DNA of 64,000 nt from Sphingobium cloacae (GTDB lineage Bacteria > Pseudomonadota > Alphaproteobacteria > Sphingomonadales > Sphingomonadaceae): contig NZ_AP017655.1 of the NCBI RefSeq assembly GCF_002355855.1, forward strand, positions 62,001-126,000, written 5' to 3'. Below the pieces are notes generated by a model that was given only the letters and a program-made list of their open reading frames with translations, did no database searches and was not told where the DNA came from. Of the stretch, positions 51,947 to 60,292 are shown piece by piece. Positions within the stretch are counted from its first letter, which is position 1; every line of letters starts with the position of its first letter. A program made the position numbers and the translations under genes.

Positions 51947-53062
51947 ATGCCCTATGACATCCCCTCTCGCTTCCAGCAGCCGCCCGCCGGCTTGTCCCAG
52001 GCGGACCGATCACCGGTGTACTCTTCGAACGTTGCCCCTCGGTTGGCCGCGGGCACCCCCATCGAGATCATCGTCGGCCTTCCCGGCCTGTCGGAGGGGC
52101 CCTTGCTCGCCCGCGCGCGCGCGTTGCAGCTTCCCGTCCTCATCTCCGCGAACAGCCTGTCACGCTGGCGGCAATGTGACGGCGGGCGTGAATGGGCCGG
52201 TTGGCGGTTGAGGCAGCTTGCCAACGCCCATGGCCTCGCTTCGATCATGCTCGATTCCGCCGGATTCGTCCTCGCATCAAGATATCGAGGCCTCCCATGG
52301 ACCGTCGAGGATTATGTCGAAGGGCTGGCGGCCGCCTACCCCTGGCGGCTCTGGGCAAGCCTCGATCATTGCGTCGAACCCGAGATCGCGCGCGACCGTG
52401 AAGAAGTGCTCGATCGGATCGCGCGCACTGTTCGCCTCAACATCGAATGCCATGCCCGCGCACTCGACGCCGGTATCGTCTCGAATTTCATGCCAGTTTT
52501 GCAAGGCCGCCGACCAGGCGATTATGTGCGCTGTCTCGATGGCATCGCCCATATCCTGCGTCCGGGACAAACGGTTGCGATCGGATCGACCTGTCGGCGC
52601 GCCGTGCACGGGGAGGATGGCCTTCTCGCCGTGTTCGAAACACTCGACCGCCATCTCGATTCCACGCACCCGCTCCACGGTTTCGGGATCAAAGGCCCGG
52701 CTCTTAGTCATTTGCGCGCTTTCGAACATCGCAAGATCACGGTCGACAGCAGCGCATTCTCCTATGCGGCGCGTATGTCCGCGCTGTTCGACGGACACGC
52801 CAAGACCAACCACTTCGTCGCCGACCACATGGAACGCTGGACCGAACGGCAATATGCCCGGCTCGCGCGTCCTCGGAACGGGTTTCAATCGTCATTGCCG
52901 CTGCCGTTGCCTGCGGAACCCCTTCCGACAGGCTGGGAAGCCGCCGTTGCCGCCGCGCGAGAGGAGATTCGGGCGCTCGTGATGGACGGCGAAATTTCCC
53001 ACGATCAAATTACCGACGCCTGGATCGCCGAGTGGGCGGCCGATTTGCTGGGGACCGCTTGA
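51947..53062 (+). CDS. DpdA-like protein (tRNA-guanine transglycosylase fold)
   Basis: 371 residues. The TIM-barrel transglycosylase signature is visible: IMLDSAGFV with Asp103, where TGT has DSGGF; WASLDHCVEPEI with Asp140; and GFGIKGPALSHLRAFEHRKI leading to VDSSAF with Asp267. This pattern fits the DpdA family, which inserts 7-deazaguanine bases into DNA of phages and bacterial islands. No zinc-binding Cys cluster of true tRNA TGTs is present. None of the DpdB/C helpers or queuosine-precursor genes are in the window. A role in DNA base modification is inferred. Confidence 0.7.
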   Translation: MPYDIPSRFQQPPAGLSQADRSPVYSSNVAPRLAAGTPIEIIVGLPGLSEGPLLARARALQLPVLISANSLSRWRQCDGGREWAGWRLRQLANAHGLASIMLDSAGFVLASRYRGLPWTVEDYVEGLAAAYPWRLWASLDHCVEPEIARDREEVLDRIARTVRLNIECHARALDAGIVSNFMPVLQGRRPGDYVRCLDGIAHILRPGQTVAIGSTCRRAVHGEDGLLAVFETLDRHLDSTHPLHGFGIKGPALSHLRAFEHRKITVDSSAFSYAARMSALFDGHAKTNHFVADHMERWTERQYARLARPRNGFQSSLPLPLPAEPLPTGWEAAVAAAREEIRALVMDGEISHDQITDAWIAEWAADLLGTA

Positions 53063-53160
53063 CCGACCGCTCCGCACCAAAGTGAAGCGTCAGACAGAAT
53101 GCTGGTTGAATTGGTCGCGATAATCCGCTAAATGTAACTCATTAAACTAGGAGTGCCCCC

Positions 53161-53742
53161 ATGTCCCGTCCCGCCAGCACCGCAACCGTCGATGTCGATA
53201 GCATCCTGCGCGACCGGATAATGGCGAGCGCCGACCGCATCATCAAGATGATGCCGCCCGCCGCCAAGGCGGCCGCGATCGGCAGCGTCGATGTTGCGGC
53301 GCTCGTCTTCAATATCGCGCGCGGAATCCCATCGGTCGAAACCGATGATCCCGACAAAGCGGAGGACATCACACGGGCAATCGCCTTCAAGCGCCGGCTG
53401 ATCGACGAAGCGGGCGGCGCGTTCGACGCCGAGGCGGTGCGCAAGCTTCTCGGCCACAAGACCGTGCAAGCCGTCTACAAGGCCGCCCGCGATCGCCGCC
53501 TGCTGATGGTCGAAGACAATGGCGCCAAGCTGTTTCCGGCATTCCAGTTCGACGGCGACACCATCCGTCCTGCAATGTCGCGCATTCTTGCCGCCGCGCC
53601 CGGCGCCGGCGGATGGGCCGTGCTGCAATATCTGGTGAGCGGCGATGGAGGTCTGGGCGACGCGCGGCCGATCGACCTGATCAAGGGCAATGAGGCGGAC
53701 GTCGATCGCGTCATACGCTTCGCCGGTACGCTCGACGACTGA
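53161..53742 (+). CDS. Xre/MbcA-ParS type antitoxin of a RES module
   Basis: 193 residues. An N-terminal helical region (DRIMASADRIIKMMPPAAKA) is followed by a winged-helix-like part (DAEAVRKLLGHKTVQAVYKA) and a C-terminal toxin-binding segment with GGWAVLQYLVSGDGGLGDAR. The start ATG has AGGAG ten bases upstream. It precedes the RES toxin by two bases. The length is somewhat greater than classic antitoxins of this class. Confidence 0.78.
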   Translation: MSRPASTATVDVDSILRDRIMASADRIIKMMPPAAKAAAIGSVDVAALVFNIARGIPSVETDDPDKAEDITRAIAFKRRLIDEAGGAFDAEAVRKLLGHKTVQAVYKAARDRRLLMVEDNGAKLFPAFQFDGDTIRPAMSRILAAAPGAGGWAVLQYLVSGDGGLGDARPIDLIKGNEADVDRVIRFAGTLDD

Positions 53743-53744
53743 CG

Positions 53745-54332
53745 ATGGTCGCTCGCGCTACTATGCCGGTGGCGACCATCGCCGCCGGGCAAACGCTCCA
53801 CCGCGTGCACGGCGCATCCGTTCCCGCGCGCTGGTATGGGCGCAAGGACGCGACATGGCGCTGGGACGACCCTCAAGGGCGCTACGGCGTCCTCTATCTC
53901 GGCAAGAGCTTGACCGGTCCATTTACCGAGAGCCTGCTGCGGACACCAGGCGACCGGGACGTCCTATGGGACCGCGTCCAGCAGAAGCGCGCCGCCGCCT
54001 TCGTCACCACGCGAACGCTCCGCCTCGCAAAGCTGCATGGCCCTGGCCTCGCCTGGTTCCAAACGACGGCCGCGGGCGTTTCGGCGGACTTCGATCCCGC
54101 AATCCATCGGGATGCCTATGCCACGACGCAGACGATCTCCGCGTTCGTCTACGCTGACACCGCGCTTGACGGCATCCAGTACCGTTCACGCTTCGATACC
54201 GATCAGCTTTGTGTCGCATTGTTCGAACGCGCCGATTCCGCGATTGACCTGGTCAGCGAAAACCTGCCGATCGGCAAGGACTGGACCCGGAAGATACTGA
54301 AGCCGAGAGGCTACGAATTGATTGAGCTATAG
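53745..54332 (+). CDS. RES-domain toxin (NAD-degrading)
   Basis: 195 residues. The RES signature residues are visible in order: LHRVHGASVPARWYGRK (Arg), YGVLYLGKSLTGPFTESLLR (Glu of the active site) and a Ser-containing core (GIQYRSRFDTDQLCVALFER). RES toxins deplete NAD(+) by phosphorolysis or hydrolysis. It is paired with the antitoxin at 53161. Confidence 0.85.
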   Translation: MVARATMPVATIAAGQTLHRVHGASVPARWYGRKDATWRWDDPQGRYGVLYLGKSLTGPFTESLLRTPGDRDVLWDRVQQKRAAAFVTTRTLRLAKLHGPGLAWFQTTAAGVSADFDPAIHRDAYATTQTISAFVYADTALDGIQYRSRFDTDQLCVALFERADSAIDLVSENLPIGKDWTRKILKPRGYELIEL

Positions 54333-54428
54333 AGTCCCGTTTCAACTTCGAAGGCGCCTCCCAGGCGCTGACCTATCCGAGGCGTCGTCACCACCGGGGC
54401 GCGAAGAGCGGCGCCCTGCGGCTTCATG

Positions 54429-54926
54429 CTATGCTGACTGCTCTGCCTCGGTCGGCTTCTTGCGCGGTCGCCGGGTTGTCGGCGTTTTCTTCGCCTTAGG
54501 GGCCGGAGCGGTTTCCACCGTCCTTGGCTTACGACCAAGCCCGATTTTCTTGGCGAGCGACCGGCGCTGTTCGGCGTAATTGGGAGCAACCATCGGGTAA
54601 TCGGAAGGCAAATTCCACTTGGTCCGATAGTCGGCAGGGCTCATCTGATAGTGTGTCATCAGATGCCGCTTGAGCATCTTCAACTTCTTGCCGTCTTCGA
54701 GACATACGATGTAATCGGGCTTGACCGAAGCACGGATCGAAACCGCCGGTTCAGGTTTGATGTCCGGCAGCACTGCCGGCTCCCGAAGACTGTTCAGCGC
54801 ACCGTGAATATTCTGGATCAACACGGGTAAGTCACCAACGGCGACGCTGTTGTTCGAGACATGCGCGGCCACGATATCGGCGGTAAGCGTTATGAGTATT
54901 TCTGCCGTATCGACCTTCTCTGTCAT
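54429..54926 (-). CDS. MucR/Ros family transcriptional regulator
   Basis: 165 residues. The zinc-finger region is IVCLEDGKKLKMLKRHLMTH, where the second Cys of Ros is replaced by Asp as in many MucR proteins. It continues QMSPADYRTKWNLPSDYPMV, then a basic Lys/Pro/Arg tail. MucR binds AT-rich promoters and often silences horizontally acquired genes. It is the only minus-strand gene between 35.5 and 64 kb. The related tail is found in the chimera at 920-1297. Confidence 0.9.
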   Translation of the reverse strand: MTEKVDTAEILITLTADIVAAHVSNNSVAVGDLPVLIQNIHGALNSLREPAVLPDIKPEPAVSIRASVKPDYIVCLEDGKKLKMLKRHLMTHYQMSPADYRTKWNLPSDYPMVAPNYAEQRRSLAKKIGLGRKPRTVETAPAPKAKKTPTTRRPRKKPTEAEQSA

Positions 54927-55151
54927 GTCGTTCTTCCTTGTCGTGAGGAATAATGCGGCTGCGAAGACGGACACCCGATAGCAAGTCGTTGCGGGCACGG
55001 CCAGAGCTTCCATGCGCCCCACTTGCCGGGCCAGTGACCCGGCTTGCCGCCGGACGGGCTACGCATCCGAAAATGGCCGACCGCCGTCGCCGCGACGGGC
55101 CGGAGGAGAGAAGGGGGTGGTTGATGGTGATCCAATAGGGAGGCTATAGCC

Positions 55152-55670
55152 ATGACCGCCGTTCACATGATCGCGCCCGACCGTCGTCGGCACGCAGAGC
55201 CGATTTTCGTATCCGGCTCGCTTTCCATCCGGCAACTTCCCCAGGCAGTGAAGGCTCGCCTCGGCAAGATTGTCGACGACGGCGTCCCGGTGCTGGTCGG
55301 CGATGCCCGCGGCGTCGATACGGCCGTGCAGCTCTATCTTTCGGATTGGAACGTCGACGCGGTGACCGTGTTCTGCACCGGATCCACGCCCCGGAACAAT
55401 ATCGGAGGCTGGCCGGTCACGCGCGTAAAGTCCGATGCGCGTCCGGGCACACGCGAGTGGCATAGCGCGAAAGACCGCGAAATGTCGCTCCTCGCAGGCG
55501 CCGGTCTCGTGATCTGGGATGGCACAAGCAAGGGCAGCGGCTTCAATATTCGACGACTGTCCGATCGCGGCTGTCCGGTCATCATCTATCTTCATCCCGC
55601 CGGTCGCTTCGTGCAGCTGAGCACCGACGCCGAGCGAAATGCCTTCTTCTCTCGCTACCTCCCGGGCTGA
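55152..55670 (+). CDS. SLOG-like nucleotide-binding protein
   Basis: 172 residues of Rossmann-like fold. PIFVSGSLSIRQLPQAVKAR, DGVPVLVGDARGVDTAVQLY, VTVFCTGSTPRNNIGGWPV and LVIWDGTSKGSGFNIRRLSD match the pattern of SLOG/DprA-related nucleotide sensors (GS start, GDARGVD phosphate loop, T-S-K-G end). Such proteins bind nucleotides or derivatives and occur in stress or defence contexts. The actual ligand is unknown. A purine-rich leader lies at 55101-55120. Confidence 0.7.
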   Translation: MTAVHMIAPDRRRHAEPIFVSGSLSIRQLPQAVKARLGKIVDDGVPVLVGDARGVDTAVQLYLSDWNVDAVTVFCTGSTPRNNIGGWPVTRVKSDARPGTREWHSAKDREMSLLAGAGLVIWDGTSKGSGFNIRRLSDRGCPVIIYLHPAGRFVQLSTDAERNAFFSRYLPG

Positions 55671-55743
55671 TGGGGCTCCGATCAATAGAAGCCGACCACC
55701 TTCATCGCTGTCGCCTCAACACGATAGACCAGGATTCAAACCC

Positions 55744-56280
55744 ATGATCTTCTACACCGCCGTCGAACCCGGCACGCTTCACACCAGGATAGTGGGAACC
55801 CAAGCCGATGCCCGCGCCATCAACCGGGAGTTCACCCAGATCGATATCCCGATCGGAAAGCCGGAGCTGATGGCTTGGGCGAACGACATGCAGCGTCAGA
55901 TCGACGAATTGCGCGACGCTCTCGGCCGTGCCGCGGCTGATGAGCCGAGCGGGACTAGCGCAGAGACCCTCGAACCCGCGCCGCTCCCACACCGGACGAC
56001 TTCCAGCGATGACCGGCCGATGGAAACGGCCCCGATACGCGCTGAACCGCCAACGGAGATCATGGCACTGGACGCGGCGCGGCTCGCTCCGATCGTCGAA
56101 CAGGCGGTCGAGCGCGTCGGCGAATTGGGCCAAACCGCGTTCGAGGCGATCGACGCCTACCAGGCCCGGGACGGTGTCGGTGGCTCTTTCAGCCGCGGCG
56201 TCCATATCCTGTCGGTGCTCTGCGCCAGCGAGCATCAATTGACCCGGCTGCTATTCCGGGCGCGCGCAAAAAGAACCTGA
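55744..56280 (+). CDS. Hypothetical protein (178 aa)
   Basis: Opens MIFYTAVEPGTLHTRIVGTQ, followed by a helical stretch (KPELMAWANDMQRQIDELRD) and a disordered Pro/Thr-rich linker. The helical C-terminus contains VEQAVERVGELGQTAFEAID, resembling the VLYAALQRLGQLGRTGAVAL segment of the protein at 59968, so a shared small domain is possible. No function known. Confidence 0.6.
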   Translation: MIFYTAVEPGTLHTRIVGTQADARAINREFTQIDIPIGKPELMAWANDMQRQIDELRDALGRAAADEPSGTSAETLEPAPLPHRTTSSDDRPMETAPIRAEPPTEIMALDAARLAPIVEQAVERVGELGQTAFEAIDAYQARDGVGGSFSRGVHILSVLCASEHQLTRLLFRARAKRT

Positions 56281-56314
56281 TCCTCGGCCGCGGTGCTGCC
56301 GCGACGCCCGACTG

Positions 56315-56377
56315 GGGAGGAGGGGGAAGGATTGAGGCGGGTGTGTTGATGCGCCCGGACCTCAGGAGCCTGACCCC
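56315..56377 (+). repeat. Purine-rich leader with TGATGCGCCCGGAC, copy 2
   Basis: GGAGGAGGGGGAAGGATTGA is followed by GGCGGGTGTGTTGATGCGCC and CGGAC. It matches 51885-51946 at almost every position from the TTGAGGCGGG onward and again ends at an ATG whose gene begins M-S-YDI. Confidence 0.6.
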
Positions 56378-57025
56378 ATGTCGTACGACATTGCCTTTCG
56401 CTTTCAGCAGGCGCTCGATCCCTCGGCGCTGATCACGCTGCCGACCGCCTTGCACGCCCTCAATGCCGCGATCACGGATTGCCGCAACGCCGGGCGGCCT
56501 CACGAAAGCGATCCCGCCGTAATTCTGCTTGCACGTCACCTCGGCGACATCGCCTCTCGGATCGAGCGTCCCAATGTCGAACTGCGGCGCGCCTGCATGG
56601 ATGCCATTGCCGATCTCAGGCGCAAGCCCGCGCTCATCGCGCTGGCTCACAAAGGCGTTGCCTATGACGAGGCCGCCAAGAAGCTGTTCCACTCGGACGC
56701 GCGCAAGGCGCTCCGCCGGTTGGCCGACGCGCTTCGCCTGCCCGAAGACAGCTTCGATATTCGTTCGGTGCAAGGAGGAATCTCGGTGTCGGGCGAGATC
56801 ATTCTGCACGGCGAACAGATATACGTCCAGATCAGCCTCGGCTGTATGGGGCGCGGCCGCGAGATCATGTTCCGCCGTGTCACCGGCCGCAAGGACTATT
56901 GCGGCGATCGCAACCATTGGGGGGACATCGCTGACCTGATGGCGCCCGACACCCTGGCACGACGCATCCGCCGCGAACTTCATCTTTCCGAACCTGACAC
57001 ACCGCCCTCGCGGCTCGTCGCCTGA
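56378..57025 (+). CDS. Hypothetical protein (215 aa)
   Basis: Starts MSYDIAFRFQQALDPSALIT. The first 11 residues are nearly those of the DpdA-like protein (MPYDIPSRFQQ), while the rest is unrelated. The middle has KGVAYDEAAKKLFHSDARKA, and the C-terminal half looks like a beta-sheet domain (QGGISVSGEIILHGEQIYVQ, FRRVTGRKDYCGDRNHWGD). No family recognised. Its last 60 bp are partly duplicated at 57861. Confidence 0.6.
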   Translation: MSYDIAFRFQQALDPSALITLPTALHALNAAITDCRNAGRPHESDPAVILLARHLGDIASRIERPNVELRRACMDAIADLRRKPALIALAHKGVAYDEAAKKLFHSDARKALRRLADALRLPEDSFDIRSVQGGISVSGEIILHGEQIYVQISLGCMGRGREIMFRRVTGRKDYCGDRNHWGDIADLMAPDTLARRIRRELHLSEPDTPPSRLVA

Positions 57026-57036
57026 GGAGCTGCGTC

Positions 57037-57717
57037 ATGGAAATCATTGCTGCCCACGCGTGCGTCCTCGCGCGCCCGAAATCCGTGTCACGGGGGCGTC
57101 TCTTCGTCTGCGGTGATATTCACGGCTGCTACGATGAATTGATGCAGCAGCTCCGGCTTGTTGGCTTCGACACGGGACGCGATCGGCTGGTTGCCCTCGG
57201 TGACCTCGTCGACCGCGGCCCCAAAAGCGCTGAGGTCCTGGCGCTGCTCACAGAACCCTGGTTCACCAGCATTCGCGGCAATCACGAGGAGCTGATGATC
57301 CAGGCCGTCAACGGCGATCCCACCATGCACATCATCAACGGCGGGATCTGGCTTGCCCATCTGCCTGCCGACGAAAGGAATCGTCTCGCCGCCTTGGCGA
57401 TGGCGCTTCCGGTCGCGCTTACCGTGATCTCACCCTCGGGCCGCAAGATCGGCTTCGTCCACGCCGACGTGCCGGGCGACGATTGGGACGCGTTCATCGA
57501 ACGTCTCGACTGCCCCCAGGTGCAGGAATACGCCATGTGGACGCGCGATCGCGTGCGAACCGCGAAACGTAACCTCCCCCTGCCGCCGATCCGCAACGTC
57601 GATCATGTCTATTTCGGCCACACGCCGCTCGCCGAGTCCGTCACCGCCGCGAACATGAGCTGGATCGATACCGGATGCTTCGCCACCGGCAGGCTGACGC
57701 TGGAAGAAATCGCATAA
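57037..57717 (+). CDS. Metallophosphoesterase (PrpA/lambda phosphatase-like)
   Basis: 226 residues. The calcineurin-like motifs are complete: VCGDIHGCYDEL, ALGDLVDRGPKS, SIRGNHEELMI, FVHADVP and VYFGHTPLAES. These bind two metals and cleave phosphomonoesters; lambda-type members act on phosphoproteins or cyclic/dinucleotide substrates. AGGAGC precedes ATG 57037, 11 bp after the previous stop. Its start region is duplicated imperfectly downstream. Confidence 0.9.
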   Translation: MEIIAAHACVLARPKSVSRGRLFVCGDIHGCYDELMQQLRLVGFDTGRDRLVALGDLVDRGPKSAEVLALLTEPWFTSIRGNHEELMIQAVNGDPTMHIINGGIWLAHLPADERNRLAALAMALPVALTVISPSGRKIGFVHADVPGDDWDAFIERLDCPQVQEYAMWTRDRVRTAKRNLPLPPIRNVDHVYFGHTPLAESVTAANMSWIDTGCFATGRLTLEEIA

Positions 57718-57860
57718 CCGTCCTTGTCGAACCCGGCCCCCGCTCGATGGGGCGGGCCGCAAGGTGATGTCCCGCAAGGTCGCGGACCGCAACGACCATG
57801 TTAGCGGCTCGTACGCGGGCACCGGTCCACGCGCTTGCCCGACCTGCGAGGCGCGCTGAG

Positions 57861-57945
57861 CGCATCCACCGCGAACTTCCCTTTTCGAACCCGACACCCC
57901 GCCCACGCGACTGGCCGCCTGAGGAGCAGCATTATGGAAATCATC
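57861..57945 (+). repeat. Imperfect duplication of the 56.4-kb gene end and phosphoesterase start
   Basis: GCATCCACCGCGAACTTCCC through CTGAGGAGCAGCATTATGGA AATCAT repeats 56962-57049 with about 80 percent identity. After the ATG it reads MEIIVTTT and stops. It is the only structure I see in the 374-bp gene-free stretch 57718-58091, and it suggests a tandem duplication that has decayed. Confidence 0.65.
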
Positions 57946-58091
57946 GTCACGACGACCTGACCGCCGCGTTCGATCGTCTCGAACCCCGGTCCGACCTTCT
58001 TACCGTCGCCGATCTCGGACTTCGGCAGGACGACGGCCGGCGCGCCGCCTGATCGCCGCCACCTGACATTCGTCATCGCCATTGGAGACCC

Positions 58092-58850
58092 ATGATGGAT
58101 ATTTATGTCGTCACAACATTCCATTTCTCGCAAACGCCGGCGTCCATCAGCTATCACGCCAGCGAACGAGAGGCGTGCATCGCCGCGGCAGAGCGCGTGA
58201 ACGCGTTTCGCGCCGATCTCGATCCCGTATCCCTGTCGCTGGTCGATGGGGACTGCTGGCAGCTTGGGTTGGCCGCGGCGCAGTTGGTCCAGCTCGCGGT
58301 GTTCGGCCTCAATGTCACCGACGTCGATGTCAGCAAGCTTGCCGATGCCTCCGGATTCGATGTCCGGCTCGAAAAGTCCGAACTTCAGGGCATGACCACC
58401 CTGGCGCTCGACGACCGCGAGCGGTCGACCGTTCTTGCGGCGCTTCGCGGATACCAGCGGCACCACTGTCCGTCCGATCTTGCCGATACCGGCAGCAACC
58501 TCGGCCGTCACAAATCGCTATCCCCGGATGCAATCGATGATCTCTGCACGCGGATCAATTGCGACACCCCGTTCCCGGTCGAAGCCAATATCGTCGTCAC
58601 GCTCGACGGCGGTCTTGTCCAGGGTATCGCCGCCGACCGGCCTATCACGGTTCGCGTGGTCGACTACGACGTCGAGGGCGCCGATTCCGGTGACCTCGTC
58701 ATGATTCCCCGAGACCAGGGTGAACCGGTTCCCGCATCCGTCAGCGGTTGGGCGGTGGACAGCGTCTGTATCGATCCGGAATGGATCGCCAACGTCGACG
58801 CGGCCTGCGCTTCGGAAAGTCGGGCGACCGCGCTGATGGCAGGAGCATGA
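58092..58850 (+). CDS. Hypothetical protein (252 aa)
   Basis: Begins MMDIYVVTTFHFSQTPASIS, with a helical stretch SEREACIAAAERVNAF, central DVSKLADASGFDVRLEKSEL, and a C-terminal segment rich in Val/Asp (IAADRPITVRVVDYDVEGAD, SGDLVMIPRDQGEPV). No known domain. Coupled to the next gene by an ATGA overlap. Confidence 0.6.
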   Translation: MMDIYVVTTFHFSQTPASISYHASEREACIAAAERVNAFRADLDPVSLSLVDGDCWQLGLAAAQLVQLAVFGLNVTDVDVSKLADASGFDVRLEKSELQGMTTLALDDRERSTVLAALRGYQRHHCPSDLADTGSNLGRHKSLSPDAIDDLCTRINCDTPFPVEANIVVTLDGGLVQGIAADRPITVRVVDYDVEGADSGDLVMIPRDQGEPVPASVSGWAVDSVCIDPEWIANVDAACASESRATALMAGA

Positions 58851-59320
58851 CCGCCATGAACCGCATCCGCAGGGTCGAGAACTTCGACCGCTATGAGATC
58901 CTCGCCCATCCTCTTCCCAGCCGCGAAGATCGCGTCTTCCATCCCGGCGACACAGAAACCTCGCGCGCTTCGATCACCTACGCATCACACGATGTTCGGA
59001 TCGCCCGACCCACGGGTATCGGCAGCAAAGGCCGGGTCGCCATACTGATGCATCATGGAGGCGGGCGACACGTGCTCGAATTCAACGAGACCGCCCTGCC
59101 GATCGCCACCGCGCTCCTGGCCCTGCCGGAAAGGCAGCAATATGCCCTCGCATATGCGATCTTCGAGCAAGCCGATGAGTGCGCCGGCGGCGCCCGTGCG
59201 GCGGAGGCGGAGCGATGGGCCGATGCGTTTCTCGATGGCCGGATCCGCAAGCGCCGTAGCGGCGGCAGGCGCTACGCCCAAATAGAAACGCCGGATGAAA
59301 AGGCCTGTCGCCGCTCCTGA
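58847..59320 (+). CDS. Hypothetical protein (157 aa)
   Basis: Starts MTAMNRIRRVENFDRYEILA. A beta-rich centre (SRASITYASHDVRIARPTGI, GRVAILMHHGGGRHVLEFN) is followed by a helical C-terminus (LLALPERQQYALAYAIFEQA) and a basic tail. No family recognised. The ATG at 58847 overlaps the previous stop. Confidence 0.6.
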   Translation: MTAMNRIRRVENFDRYEILAHPLPSREDRVFHPGDTETSRASITYASHDVRIARPTGIGSKGRVAILMHHGGGRHVLEFNETALPIATALLALPERQQYALAYAIFEQADECAGGARAAEAERWADAFLDGRIRKRRSGGRRYAQIETPDEKACRRS

Positions 59321-59410
59321 TCTCGCTGCGGGTTTCCGCCGGAACAAATGATCGCCTGGTCGCCGCCAGGCGAGCTCCCAGACCATCACAGCAACCTAGG
59401 GGACATTCGC

Positions 59411-59812
59411 ATGGATCACCAACCTTCACCGGCGAGCATCACCCAATTGCCCGTCATGACCAGCGCCGATGCCGAGAACGTCGGCTTTGCCATCTTCAAC
59501 CATGTCCCGACGTTGCCGATCGACATTCCCGACGGGGGCTTCACGGTGAGCGCGAAAACGAGCGAGGGGCTGCGCGTCACCTTCTATTTCGGTCCTTACC
59601 GCACCGGCGGACCGCCACGCTGCATCGACATTTGCTACCACGATGCGAGCATGACCGTGCCCGATGGCGGAGGTTCACCAGTCCCGGTGTTCGACATGTT
59701 TACGATCGCGGAGGAAGGCCGCCACCCCTACGACAGCCGCAAATCCGATGTGTCCGAAAAACCGTCGATCGCGGTCGTGCTACTCGACAAGCCCGAGAGA
59801 GCGGGCGGCTGA
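59411..59812 (+). CDS. Hypothetical protein (133 aa)
   Basis: MDHQPSPASITQLPVMTSAD opens the frame. A beta-rich segment follows (TVSAKTSEGLRVTFYFGPYR, GPPRCIDICYHDASMTVPD). No known family. The following 155 bp contain no gene but end with CAGGAGCATTTGC before the next start. Confidence 0.55.
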   Translation: MDHQPSPASITQLPVMTSADAENVGFAIFNHVPTLPIDIPDGGFTVSAKTSEGLRVTFYFGPYRTGGPPRCIDICYHDASMTVPDGGGSPVPVFDMFTIAEEGRHPYDSRKSDVSEKPSIAVVLLDKPERAGG

Positions 59813-59967
59813 TCGTGCCGAACATGGCCCGCCTATCGGCCGCCACACTTACGGAATGACCCCGATTTTCCGGAATTTCCGGTGCGAATGGTCGGGAGCA
59901 CCGGATCGTATCGCCCGCGCCGCGGGCTGTCCCCGACCGCCATCCCTCCATAATCAGGAGCATTTGC

Positions 59968-60162
59968 ATGAACACGGACGATCTCGACACCGCAACACCC
60001 GAGCAGCTTGCGCCGGTCCTCTATGCCGCCCTCCAGCGTCTCGGTCAGCTCGGCCGGACCGGGGCTGTCGCGCTCGCGGCGCTGGTCGATGAAGACGATC
60101 CCGATTTCGAGGAAGCTGCGTCCTGGGTCGGCGACGTAGCCGCCGGAGACCTGCGCGAATAG
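59968..60162 (+). CDS. Small helical protein (64 aa)
   Basis: MNTDDLDTATPEQLAPVLYA then ALQRLGQLGRTGAVALAALV, with an acidic end (DEDDPDFEEAASWVGDV). It shares a helix pattern with the C-terminus of the protein at 55744. An AGGAG ribosome site is nine bases upstream, and a strong hairpin follows at 60191. Confidence 0.55.
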   Translation: MNTDDLDTATPEQLAPVLYAALQRLGQLGRTGAVALAALVDEDDPDFEEAASWVGDVAAGDLRE

Positions 60163-60190
60163 TTCTCCACCACCGACATTTCTACCCACG

Positions 60191-60222
60191 CACGAAGCCC
60201 GGCCATCGCGCCGGGCTTCGTG
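60191..60222. terminator. 12-bp perfect hairpin, probable terminator
   Basis: CACGAAGCCCGG and CCGGGCTTCGTG enclose an 8-base loop, 28 bp after the stop of the 64-residue gene. There is no U tract, so it may act as a transcript-stabilising or factor-assisted end. Confidence 0.55.
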
Positions 60223-60292
60223 ATTCCGGGACATGCAAATGCACCGATCCGCCCCGGCACAGGATGCTGGCGGGCGTTTGAAAGGACCATCA

